DNA of 47,413 nucleotides from assembly GCA_964634885.1 (NCBI GenBank), contig CAZWLN010000033.1, positions 1 to 47,413 of the forward strand, given 5' to 3'. The stretch comes from DAINRZ01 sp964634885 (lineage in GTDB: Bacteria > Bacteroidota > Ignavibacteria > Kapaibacteriales > UBA2268). A program made the position numbers and the translations under genes. The notes beneath the pieces were generated by a model that saw only the letters and a program-made list of their open reading frames with translations, had not been told where the DNA came from and searched no databases. Below, piece by piece: positions 17,308 to 25,602 of the stretch (positions are counted from its first letter, which is position 1; each line of letters begins with the position of its first letter).

Positions 17308-19341
17308 ATGCGGCTTTGCATTTTATTGATAATTATGATGAGTGCGCTGTGTGCTGCCCAGCCTTACGAAACTGACAAGGAAGGAATCGGAGCAAACATA
17401 AGCTACGATTACTATACAAACAATGCAGGTTTCAATAAGCTGCCTGGCATTCCCAATTGCTGCCCCTGGTTCGGCAGCGGCAGCGGCAATGGTTTCCTGC
17501 TCAGCCTTTACTACGACCGCCGGGTTTACGACAATCTCTTTGCCGGGATTCTGCTTGGGTACAATTACTTCGATTCGGAATTCAGCGCCGGAGAAAAAAC
17601 TTTCGTAATGTACCGTGACGACATCATCGAAGGAGAATTCACCCACACCATCAGAACCTACTTCAACAGCGTCATCGTCCAGCCCTACGTTTCCTACCGG
17701 CTTTTCGACGGATTCAGTGTAGGGATTGGCCCCTATGCTTCCCTGATGTTCAACCGGCGTTACTCCCAGAAAGAAACAATTACCAGGCCGGAGAATGCAG
17801 GCACATTCATCGACAAGGAAGGCCACGACACCGGGAAAAGGACACGCAACGACACTTCCGGTGTGTTCCCCTCCGGCAATGATGTCTTCTTCGGCACTAA
17901 CCTGACTCTCTCTTACGAATTGCCCCTGAACAGGGACAACACCCTGAGGCTTGTACCCTCGTTCAGTTTTGGATTGAATATATCTAAAATTAATACCGAT
18001 ATGAAATGGGATGCCGCCTCTTACAGGATTGCCCTGGGCCTCAGATATGACCTGACGCCGGTTCCCGAAGTAATTGCAGATTCGTTCCCGGTACGGGACA
18101 CCCTTGTACCCGACTCACTGGCCATAGTAAAAACCGACAGTGCGGCGGCAATAAAAATACCGCCCGATACACTCAGGCTGACTGTACAAAAAGACAGCCT
18201 CCCGGCTTTCAAGTACGACACCTCGAAGGTAACGGACACAAAGATTGTGTCTGATACCATTGAAAAAGTCGATACCGTCGATTCTTACGACCCTGTTTTC
18301 GACGATGTGCAGCTCGTTACCAGCCTCTACGATTACCGGGGCAGGGTACTCCCACAGGAATCGAAACTGGGATATATCAGGACAATCACAAAGCTTCCGC
18401 TTCTGAGTACCGTCTATTTCAGTGAAGACGAGACTTCCATTCCTTCCAGGTACACCGGGAAGAGGCTTTCAGCCCAGGAATGCCTGTTTTTCAGCCCGTA
18501 CTTCGATATTCTCGACATCATCGGCAAGGCAATGAAACAAGATGCCGGACTTTCGGTTACGTTGACAGGCCTGGACAGGGAAAACATTAAAAAGGCGGGA
18601 AAAAGGGCAAAAGCTGTCAGAAAATACCTTATCAGTAAATACGGAATCGACAAAAAAAGACTTACCGTCGAAGCAGACCTTTCAGCCGGAAGCGGCTCGT
18701 CCAGCGCCAATCAGTACCGCGTAGAAATTGTACCTCAGAGTATAGGCGCCTTCAAAGAAACAGTCAGCGCTGAAGGCTATATCCTGAGTGAGTCCGCCGC
18801 CGAATTCAGGCTTAAATTGAAACCGGGGCTGATGATTAAGAACTGGGAGATACAGTTCCTGAACAACGGGCACAATCTCCTTCACTCGAAAAAAGCCGGC
18901 TCAGACACCGCTGCCGTTCGTTTCCAACTCGATGCGATTGCCGTACCGGCAACAAAGCTGCAATCGGGCGTCTCCTACTCACTGAAGCTGTGGGAAAGCG
19001 TTACCGATGCGTACCACACCACCAGGTTCAACCTCGGCAACCCGGGTAAGTGTTCGTCAGAACCTGTCCTTTACAGGGAATTCATCGATCCCGGCAGCGG
19101 GAAAGAACCTGCCGGAAACATTTACAACGGGACCTTTAACTCAATCATCGCCTTTGTTCCCGTCACCGGTTCCACTGCCGAAGACCCCGAAACGGCAGGG
19201 GAAGTCCGGGCCTGGCTTAACAGGAACCATCCCGGCAAACCTGCAGAGATAGTCTTAAGGGACTGCAGGCAGGCTGTTGACCCCGCTTCGCCCGAGACTA
19301 CCTATTACTACGGATTGACAGAAATACGCTATATCAGGTAA
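17308..19341 (+). CDS. Outer-membrane beta-barrel protein with OmpA-like domain
   Basis: 677 residues with a signal peptide (MRLCILLIIMMSALCAAQ). Residues about 20-250 form alternating strands ending in aromatic residues (LYYDRRVYDNLFAGILLGYNY, ISKINTD, IALGLRYDL), as in an outer-membrane barrel. A Pro/Asp/Thr-rich linker (about 255-335) is followed by an OmpA-like domain near 385-470, with FSPYFDILDIIGKAMK, LTGLDRENIKKAGKRAKAV and YGIDKKRLTVEA, which probably binds peptidoglycan. The C-terminal ~200 residues are unassigned beta-rich sequence. It starts 60 bp after the propeller protein. The locus order (sigma, membrane protein, surface propeller, barrel) suggests that the barrel anchors or displays the T9SS cargo. 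Confidence 0.8.
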   Translation: MRLCILLIIMMSALCAAQPYETDKEGIGANISYDYYTNNAGFNKLPGIPNCCPWFGSGSGNGFLLSLYYDRRVYDNLFAGILLGYNYFDSEFSAGEKTFVMYRDDIIEGEFTHTIRTYFNSVIVQPYVSYRLFDGFSVGIGPYASLMFNRRYSQKETITRPENAGTFIDKEGHDTGKRTRNDTSGVFPSGNDVFFGTNLTLSYELPLNRDNTLRLVPSFSFGLNISKINTDMKWDAASYRIALGLRYDLTPVPEVIADSFPVRDTLVPDSLAIVKTDSAAAIKIPPDTLRLTVQKDSLPAFKYDTSKVTDTKIVSDTIEKVDTVDSYDPVFDDVQLVTSLYDYRGRVLPQESKLGYIRTITKLPLLSTVYFSEDETSIPSRYTGKRLSAQECLFFSPYFDILDIIGKAMKQDAGLSVTLTGLDRENIKKAGKRAKAVRKYLISKYGIDKKRLTVEADLSAGSGSSSANQYRVEIVPQSIGAFKETVSAEGYILSESAAEFRLKLKPGLMIKNWEIQFLNNGHNLLHSKKAGSDTAAVRFQLDAIAVPATKLQSGVSYSLKLWESVTDAYHTTRFNLGNPGKCSSEPVLYREFIDPGSGKEPAGNIYNGTFNSIIAFVPVTGSTAEDPETAGEVRAWLNRNHPGKPAEIVLRDCRQAVDPASPETTYYYGLTEIRYIR

Positions 19342-19350
19342 TCATCATCA

Positions 19351-19773
19351 CTAACAGAATTCGAGCCTTAACTTCTTGATTTCATTCCGGTCAAAACTGA
19401 ATTTCTCTATAAGCCTGGCAATCAGCGCCTTTTCCGTAGGATCCTGCCAGACGCCCGTATCATTCTTTGAAGCGTACGTAATATTCTCCATGTAAGCAAT
19501 TACTTTCTTCGTAAAGTCTTCGGGGCATCTCTTCAAAGACTTCACAATTTCATTCTCGATCCTTTCCAGTCCACCTTTTTCCAAAAAGTAGTTCCATTTA
19601 CGGAAAAAATCCGTATGGTCAACTTTGATGACCAGCCTTTCCCCGTTGAGCATTACTTTGTCATAGATCAGCTTATGCTCTTCGGCGCTACAGTCCCCGT
19701 CGATGTTACTCGCAAGGAAGCAGCCGGCGACAAAGGCTTCATACTTCTTAAAACTTTCCGTTCCCATAACCAT
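19351..19773 (-). CDS. Hypothetical TerB-like helical protein
   Basis: 140 residues, all-helical in appearance. The start FKKYEAFVAGCFLASNIDGDCSAEEHKLI has the acidic turn (N-x-D-G-D-x-S-x-x-E) seen in TerB/DjlA-like helical domains, where an EF-hand-like Asp/Glu turn follows a first helix. No signal peptide. The start could be ATG 19773 or 19767; neither has a clear ribosome-binding site. It converges on the OmpA-like gene with only 9 bp between stops. The function is unknown. Confidence 0.55.
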   Translation of the reverse strand: MVMGTESFKKYEAFVAGCFLASNIDGDCSAEEHKLIYDKVMLNGERLVIKVDHTDFFRKWNYFLEKGGLERIENEIVKSLKRCPEDFTKKVIAYMENITYASKNDTGVWQDPTEKALIARLIEKFSFDRNEIKKLRLEFC

Positions 19774-20080
19774 TTCGCATAGTTCAAAAAACTCATAATA
19801 CTATTATCGGCAGAATAGAAAAATGTTTAATCCCGGCCGTACTTTTGCCGTATTCCACATTACAGAGTCAGTGCAATCCTTATTGAACCGGACTCATATT
19901 ACTTTTTTCCGGCAGTCGTGAATAAACTGTTGAAAGTTTTGAATTTATTAAGAATTTGTAGCATTTTTTATTACAAATATTTGGTAGAATATTTTACATA
20001 AAGCTGTTTGATATATGGTAAATTAAAGTTATGTTATGGTAGTTTTGATTATTGAAATTTTGTGAAATTGAACTGATTGC
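19774..20080. other. AT-rich intergenic region
   Basis: About 300 bp between divergent genes. I see no repeat, hairpin or reading frame worth naming; it presumably holds promoters for both flanking genes. Confidence 0.4.
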
Positions 20081-20479
20081 ATGGTTAAATGTATTTCTGA
20101 AATACTGTCTGCTGCCGTTGTATATATTCTCATATGTACCATTAATGCCGTACCGGCCAATCAGTCCCGGCTGGAAAAGCCCGCTGACCTCACCCTGTCA
20201 CAACTATCGCATACCTCACTGAACGGACAGATGAATATAATAGATTTGAAACCGGCATTGTTCGCGCTTGTTTACCGTTCGCGGTTTGACGAGCCTTATG
20301 TTAACCCAACTCCATCTTCGGCCGGACATAGCCTGAAGATAAGCGGACGGCATATCAGGCCGCCTCAGATGTACGGTTTCGAAACAAGTACTTCAATTCG
20401 TAATGGCAGACAGGAAAAAGAACGGACGGAAGGAAGAATTGGAGTGTCTGTCTCAAGTGGTGTTTCTTTATTAAGTTGA
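20081..20479 (+). CDS. Hypothetical exported protein
   Basis: 132 residues starting at ATG 20081. Signal peptide: residues 1 to about 26 (ILSAAVVYILICTINAVPA). The mature part is hydrophilic with several prolines (YVNPTPSSAGHSLKISG) and no recognised motif. There is no good Shine-Dalgarno sequence, but a strong terminator follows at 20549. It could be a real small secreted protein; codon use is like that of its neighbours. Confidence 0.45.
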   Translation: MVKCISEILSAAVVYILICTINAVPANQSRLEKPADLTLSQLSHTSLNGQMNIIDLKPALFALVYRSRFDEPYVNPTPSSAGHSLKISGRHIRPPQMYGFETSTSIRNGRQEKERTEGRIGVSVSSGVSLLS

Positions 20480-20548
20480 ACTTTGGATTTTGGTTGTAGT
20501 GGACAGTTCAGAATAATAAATAACTTAGCCAATCAACGCCACATTAGA

Positions 20549-20580
20549 CAAAAGGGGGACAGCAATGCCCCCCTTTTTAA
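20549..20580 (+). terminator. Rho-independent terminator
   Basis: AAAAGGGGG-ACAGCAATG-CCCCCCTTTTT hairpin with T run. Confidence 0.8.
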
Positions 20581-20636
20581 TTATATTGCCTGTCCCCCCC
20601 CAAAATATTCGGTTTTTCAGCAAAACCACGCTAATT

Positions 20637-20664
20637 GATAAATTTTTATTGATAAATATTTATC
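20637..20664. promoter_or_regulatory. Candidate operator: tandem GATAAAT repeats with perfect palindrome
   Basis: GATAAATTTTTATT (20637-20650) is followed directly by GATAAATATTTATC (20651-20664), a perfect 14-bp palindrome. A TATAAT at 20667-20672 starts two bases further on, so a bound regulator would cover the promoter. The regulator is not identified; Rex-, Fnr- or Rrf2-type redox regulators are candidates by context only. Confidence 0.5.
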
Positions 20665-20759
20665 GGTATAATTTTTTTTTTGCATAAAAAGACACCGAAT
20701 TATGAATTTTTTGCAATAAACCAAAATCCGTGAAAAGTCAATACCAGACGATACTATCC

Positions 20760-20773
20760 GATAAATTTTTATC
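20760..20773. promoter_or_regulatory. Second GATAAAT-type site
   Basis: GATAAATTTTTATC, an almost perfect palindrome matching the sites at 20637-20664, 109 bp further downstream and still upstream of hydB. Confidence 0.45.
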
Positions 20774-20948
20774 AGAATGGCGTTCAAATATTCACAATTT
20801 AGTGTTAACTAATACGCATAATTTTATTATTCCTTAGGGTTTATCATGTTAAATTTATTTTTTTTCTGCCGATATAGTTCATAATTTTGAAATCGGATTT
20901 TTGGTATTTTTAAAAATAGCCGAAATATTTCGGCAAGGAAAGAGGTTT

Positions 20949-23132
20949 ATGGGTGAAGTACTTGATAACTTTAGCAAGTTGAAGCAAAAGATCAATCCAG
21001 CCTCCTATGATGCTGTCAGCCACAACCAGACCATCATCCAGGTCGGTTCAGCCACCTGCGAAAAAGCAGCTGGCTCAGACGGTGTAAGGGATGAGTTCGA
21101 GAAATTGATCAAGGCTTCAGGGAGAAATGACATTGTAATAAAGCAGACAGGGTGTACCGGACGCTGCTCTCAGGAACCAATCGTTGGTGTATTCGTACCC
21201 CATGAGAGATCGGTTAAGTATCAGCAGGTTACCCCGGAGATCGTTTCCAAGATTTTCCAGGAACATGTTCTGGGCGGCAAGCCTATTACAACACAGATGT
21301 TGGATAAGACGACCGAAAACCTGTACTCTCACGTAGTAAGTTTTGCTTCGGAACCGACTGCCACAAAAGAAGCAGTCTCCTGGGTAAACCTTTTCAAAGA
21401 GAAGATCAGGGCGAAAGGCATTTCGGAGGAATCACTGAAAATTCAGTCCAGCGGCGGCTACGCTCTCAGCCCCCTTACAGAAAACGGCCAGTTTGCCGTT
21501 TTCATGGTTTTCCCCGAAAACGTGATTTACAGAGTTAAAACCGAACAGGAGATGGACGAAGTCATCGAAAGCCAGTTCGTTAAAAACGAAGTAATCGGAA
21601 AACATATCGTTCACACAGAGCACCTGACTGAAGAATTCTTCAGGGTTTACGGCGATATATCATTCTTTAACAAGCAAACAAGAATTACACTGAGGAACTG
21701 CGGCATCATCGACCCGGAAAGCCTTGCAGACTACCTGCACGCAGACGGTTACAAAGCCCTTGCAGACATCCTCTCGAAAAACGACGGCGACTTCGTCGTC
21801 AGGGAAGTGCTGAAGTCAGGCCTGAGAGGCAGAGGCGGCGGCGGTTTCCCCACCGGCATGAAGTGGAAGAGCGCCAGGGAAGCAACCTCTCCTGACGGAA
21901 TTAAATATGTGATTTGCAACGCCGACGAAGGCGACCCAGGCGCTTTCATGGACAGAAGCGCACTCGAAGGCGACCCCTTCAGCGTCATAGAAGGCATGAC
22001 CATCGGCGGTTTCGCCATGGGAGCTACCAAAGGCTACCTGTACATCAGGGCTGAATACCCGTTGGCAATCAAGAGGATCGACCTGGCAATCAAAACTGCA
22101 CGTGAACAAAACCTCCTTGGTAAAAACATCCTCGGTTCCGGTTTCGACTTCGACCTGGAAATCAGGCTCGGCGCCGGCGCTTTCGTATGCGGCGAAGAAA
22201 CAGCCCTCATACACTCCATCGAAGGTAAAAGAGGCCAGCCCAGAATGAGGCCTCCGTTCCCGTCAATCAGCGGCTTGTGGGACCGCCCCACATGTATCAA
22301 CAACGTTGAAACATGGGCCAACATACCGGTTATCTTCCTTTACGGCTCAACCTGGTTCAGCAGCATCGGTACCGAGAAAAGCAAAGGTACCAAGGTCTTC
22401 GCCCTCGCCGGCAAAGTTACAAACACCGGCCTCGTCGAAGTACCGATGGGCACGACACTCCGCGACGTCATCTACAACATCGGCGGCGGCGTACCGGGCG
22501 GCAAACAGCTTAAAGCTGTACAGACCGGCGGGCCTTCAGGCGGTTTCATCCCCTCAAAACTTATCGACACAACAGTTGACTTCGAGTCACTTAAAGCCAT
22601 CGGCTCCATCATGGGCTCCGGCGGCATGATCGTTCTCGATGACGCTGACTGCATGGTGAACACAGCTAAGTTCTTCCTCGAATTTACTCACGACGAATCC
22701 TGCGGCAAATGTTTACCCTGCCGCGAAGGTACGCTCCGTATGCTCGAAATACTCAGGCGCATCACCGAAGGACACGGCGAGATGGAAGATATTGACAAGC
22801 TTGATCGCCTCGGCAGGATGATCAAGAGAACATCACTTTGCGGCTTAGGCCAGTCAGCTCCAAACCCTGTTCTTAGTATGATTGAACATTTCAGGGAAGA
22901 ATTAGAAATACATATCCTCGAGAAGAGATGCCCTACGCAGAAATGTACAAAACTTATCACCTACAGGATTCAGCCCGACAAATGTACCGGCTGTACCTTG
23001 TGCGCCAGGAGATGTCCTGTGCTCTGCATCCACGGTGAAAGGAAGAAGGCTCACTCCATCGTACAGGATTACTGTATTAAATGCGGCGAATGCTACCATA
23101 ACTGTAAGTTTAACGCTATTGAAAAAATATAA
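20949..23132 (+). CDS. hydB: NADH-dependent [FeFe] hydrogenase, flavin subunit (HydB type)
   Basis: 727 residues. ATG 20949 is preceded by AAAGAGG and is preferred to the earlier start at 20901. Domain order: thioredoxin-like [2Fe-2S] domain (about 25-115; Cys37, Cys69 and Cys73 visible), linker, NuoF-like FMN/NADH domain (LRGRGGGGFPTGMKW, CNADEGDPGAFMDR, GAFVCGEETAL), SLBB region, NuoF [4Fe-4S] motif (CGKCLPCREGT), and a C-terminal two-[4Fe-4S] ferredoxin (CTGCTLCARRCP, CIKCGECYHNC). This is the layout of HydB in trimeric bifurcating hydrogenases, where it oxidises or reduces NAD and exchanges electrons with ferredoxin and HydA. It is the first gene of hydB-hydA-hydC, 29 bp before hydA. Confidence 0.93.
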   Translation: MGEVLDNFSKLKQKINPASYDAVSHNQTIIQVGSATCEKAAGSDGVRDEFEKLIKASGRNDIVIKQTGCTGRCSQEPIVGVFVPHERSVKYQQVTPEIVSKIFQEHVLGGKPITTQMLDKTTENLYSHVVSFASEPTATKEAVSWVNLFKEKIRAKGISEESLKIQSSGGYALSPLTENGQFAVFMVFPENVIYRVKTEQEMDEVIESQFVKNEVIGKHIVHTEHLTEEFFRVYGDISFFNKQTRITLRNCGIIDPESLADYLHADGYKALADILSKNDGDFVVREVLKSGLRGRGGGGFPTGMKWKSAREATSPDGIKYVICNADEGDPGAFMDRSALEGDPFSVIEGMTIGGFAMGATKGYLYIRAEYPLAIKRIDLAIKTAREQNLLGKNILGSGFDFDLEIRLGAGAFVCGEETALIHSIEGKRGQPRMRPPFPSISGLWDRPTCINNVETWANIPVIFLYGSTWFSSIGTEKSKGTKVFALAGKVTNTGLVEVPMGTTLRDVIYNIGGGVPGGKQLKAVQTGGPSGGFIPSKLIDTTVDFESLKAIGSIMGSGGMIVLDDADCMVNTAKFFLEFTHDESCGKCLPCREGTLRMLEILRRITEGHGEMEDIDKLDRLGRMIKRTSLCGLGQSAPNPVLSMIEHFREELEIHILEKRCPTQKCTKLITYRIQPDKCTGCTLCARRCPVLCIHGERKKAHSIVQDYCIKCGECYHNCKFNAIEKI

Positions 23133-23161
23133 ATGTGTCAGCTAAGAAAAGGAAATGAATA

Positions 23162-24922
23162 ATGAAATATATTAATGCAACAATTGATGGTATGTCAGTC
23201 TCCGTTGCCGAAGGCTCTACCATTATGCAAGCCGCAGACAGCATTGGGATTCATGTCCCGCGCCTTTGCTATCATCCCTTCCTTTCGACTGAAGGCGCTT
23301 GCCGTATATGCGTTGTCGAAGTCGAAGGCGCTGCCAATTACCTGCCTGCCTGCGCCACTAAACTGAGCGAAGGAATGATTGTCAGAACCAATTCACCGGA
23401 GATCAGGCAGGTTCGCAGGGACCTCGTCGAACTCCTATTAGACAACCATCCGAAAGAATGTTTAACTTGCGAACGCGACGGTAACTGCGAATTGCAGAAC
23501 CTTGCCTACAAACTCGGTGTACGTGAAAGACACTACGAAGGTAACCGTAAATTGTTCCCCATCGAGAATTCATCGGTATCCGTCATCAGGAACGCCGAAA
23601 AATGTATCCTTTGCGGCAGGTGTATCCGCGTCTGCTCTCAGATACAGGGCGTTCACAACCTCAGCCAGATGTACCGCGGCGTCAACACAGTCGTTACTCC
23701 GGCTTTCGGCGCGGACATGGACGACTCCGTATGCGTAAAATGCGGACAGTGCATCAACGTATGCCCCACGGCTGCTTTCCTCGAACAGAACAACACTGAA
23801 GAGATATGGAAAGCTCTCAACAACCCGAGAAAACACGTCGTCGTTCAGACTGCCCCTGCAATCAGGGCTGCCATAGGCGAAGGTTTCGACCTTCCCGCAG
23901 GTACCGACTGCACAGGCAAAACCGTTACGGCCCTCAGGCGCCTCGGTTTCGACGCCGTTTTCGACACTAACTTCGCTGCCGACTTGACAATCGTCGAAGA
24001 AGCACATGAATTCATCGAAAGGGTGAAGGAAAACAAGAACCTTCCGTTGCTTACTTCCTGCTCTCCCGGATGGATCAAGTTCATGGAACACTTCTATCCC
24101 GACATGATCGAAAACATCTCCACCTGTAAGTCGCCGATGCAGATGCTTTCGACTCTCATCAAGACCTATTACGCAGAGAAGAAATCCATCAACCCTGCCG
24201 ACATCTATGTCGTAGCAGTAATGCCCTGCGTAGCAAAGAAATATGAAGCTAAACGCTCCGACCATTACAACGACATGGGATTCCCCTACACAGACGCTGT
24301 AATCACAACAAGGGAACTGATCTGGATGATCAAGGCCTACGGCATCGACTTCATCAACCTTCCCCACGATGAATTCGACGCACCGATGGGTTACTCCACG
24401 GGCGCTGCCGACATCTTCGGCTCTACCGGCGGTGTAATGGAAGCGGCTTTGCGTACAACGGCAGAGATACTGACCGGCAAGAAGATCGGCAACATGGACT
24501 ATACCGACATCAGGCAGGTACCGGGCTTAAAAGAAGCCTCCCTCGAGATTGCCGGCATGACTGTCAACATTGCTGTGTCCAACGGACTCAACAACGCCAA
24601 GACAATCCTCGAGAAGGTTAAAAGCGGTGAAAAACAGTACCACCTCATCGAGATCATGGCATGTCCCGGCGGCTGCGTTGCCGGCGGCGGACAGCCACTG
24701 AGCCACGTCGAGAAATTCGCTTACCCGCTCGATCCCGAAGTAACAAAACTCAGGCAGAAAGCGCTGTACGACATCGACAAGAACAAGCCCCTGCGTAAGT
24801 CGCATGAGAACCCGGCAATCCAGAAGTTATATGAAGAATTCCTGGAAAGCCCCGGCAGCCACAAAGCACACAAACTGCTTCATACTCATTATGTAGAACG
24901 TTATCCCAGAGGTATAAAATGA
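23162..24922 (+). CDS. hydA: [FeFe] hydrogenase catalytic subunit (HydA type)
   Basis: 586 residues. N-terminal [2Fe-2S] domain (Cys36, 47, 50, 64), the His-ligated [4Fe-4S] site H96-x3-C100-x2-C103-x5-C109, two [4Fe-4S] clusters (CILCGRCIRVC at 148-158; CVKCGQCINVC at 191-201), then the H-cluster domain with L1 TSCSPGW (Cys300), L2 MPCVAKKYE (Cys356) and L3 MACPGGCVAGG. L1 has Ser at the second position of the common TSCCPGW form, a known variant. The enzyme interconverts protons and H2 and, with HydB and HydC, couples this to both NADH and reduced ferredoxin. The stop overlaps the hydC start (ATGA). No HydE/F/G maturases lie in the window. Confidence 0.95.
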   Translation: MKYINATIDGMSVSVAEGSTIMQAADSIGIHVPRLCYHPFLSTEGACRICVVEVEGAANYLPACATKLSEGMIVRTNSPEIRQVRRDLVELLLDNHPKECLTCERDGNCELQNLAYKLGVRERHYEGNRKLFPIENSSVSVIRNAEKCILCGRCIRVCSQIQGVHNLSQMYRGVNTVVTPAFGADMDDSVCVKCGQCINVCPTAAFLEQNNTEEIWKALNNPRKHVVVQTAPAIRAAIGEGFDLPAGTDCTGKTVTALRRLGFDAVFDTNFAADLTIVEEAHEFIERVKENKNLPLLTSCSPGWIKFMEHFYPDMIENISTCKSPMQMLSTLIKTYYAEKKSINPADIYVVAVMPCVAKKYEAKRSDHYNDMGFPYTDAVITTRELIWMIKAYGIDFINLPHDEFDAPMGYSTGAADIFGSTGGVMEAALRTTAEILTGKKIGNMDYTDIRQVPGLKEASLEIAGMTVNIAVSNGLNNAKTILEKVKSGEKQYHLIEIMACPGGCVAGGGQPLSHVEKFAYPLDPEVTKLRQKALYDIDKNKPLRKSHENPAIQKLYEEFLESPGSHKAHKLLHTHYVERYPRGIK

Positions 24923-25428
24923 TGATGCAAACAGAACACAAACCGTCTCTTAATGAGGAAACAGTCGAATTTATCAACGTATGCCTCAAAAGAGAAAATC
25001 CCGAAAGCTACCTGATTGCCGTTTTGCACAAAGTACAGGAAGTTTACGGTTTCCTTTCGGAAGAACATATGTATGAAGTAGCCCACAGGCTTCAGGTTCC
25101 AACATCTACAGTAAGCGGCGTCGCTACTTTCTATCATTTCTTCAGGTTGAAACCCCGCGGCAAGTATGCAATTTCCTGCTGCCTCGGTACTGCCTGCTTC
25201 GTTAAAGGCGCCGAAAGCGTTCTCGACGCTTTCAAAACCGAACTCGGCATCGACATGGGAGAAACAACCTCCGACGGCCTGTTCTCAATCGAGGGAACAA
25301 GGTGCATCGGCGTTTGCGCACTGGCCCCCGTTGTTACAATCAACGACCAGGTTTACAGCAAACTCAAACCCAACGATGTTCCCGAGCTGCTCAATAAGCT
25401 GAAGGAAAAAGAATTTGCCACCCATTAA
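24919..25428 (+). CDS. hydC: NuoE-like [2Fe-2S] subunit of the hydrogenase (HydC type)
   Basis: 169 residues, normal for a HydC/NuoE protein. Helical N-terminal part (YLIAVLHKVQEVYGFLSEEHM), then the thioredoxin-like domain with the four cluster cysteines in C-x4-C (CLGTAC) and C-x3-C (CIGVC). It passes electrons between NADH-oxidising HydB and the rest of the complex. Three ATGs in a row (24919, 24922, 24925) could start it; the first overlaps the hydA stop, indicating translational coupling. A rho-independent terminator follows 25 bp after the stop, closing the operon. Confidence 0.93.
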   Translation: MMMQTEHKPSLNEETVEFINVCLKRENPESYLIAVLHKVQEVYGFLSEEHMYEVAHRLQVPTSTVSGVATFYHFFRLKPRGKYAISCCLGTACFVKGAESVLDAFKTELGIDMGETTSDGLFSIEGTRCIGVCALAPVVTINDQVYSKLKPNDVPELLNKLKEKEFATH

Positions 25429-25452
25429 TCCGGCGCAATGATTTCGAAATCG

Positions 25453-25487
25453 AAGGGGTTTGGCTTCACGCCGAACCCCTTTTTTTC
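25453..25487 (+). terminator. Rho-independent terminator of the hyd operon
   Basis: AAGGGGTTTGGC-TTCAC-GCCGAACCCCTT hairpin followed by a T run. Confidence 0.92.
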
Positions 25488-25602
25488 GCTTTACCCGGAA
25501 AAATTATCCCGAATGGAACACAATCCTTTGTTTCAAAGAAAATATTTCGTAATATTATAATATTAGTAATACATTTTCTCTGTCAGAATTGGGATGTGAA
25601 CT

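Larger units (their letters stand above)
20480..20948. other. Regulatory region upstream of the hydrogenase genes
   Basis: Gene-free 470 bp: terminator at 20549-20580, the GATAAAT palindromes described separately, a TATAAT (about 20667-20672) next to the perfect palindrome, and then about 170 bp of AT-rich leader before hydB. Confidence 0.5.

Noticed and set aside
23570..24367. 265-residue minus-strand frame inside hydA
   Set aside because: Long only because hydA has few reverse-strand stops; no start signal, and hydA is unambiguous.
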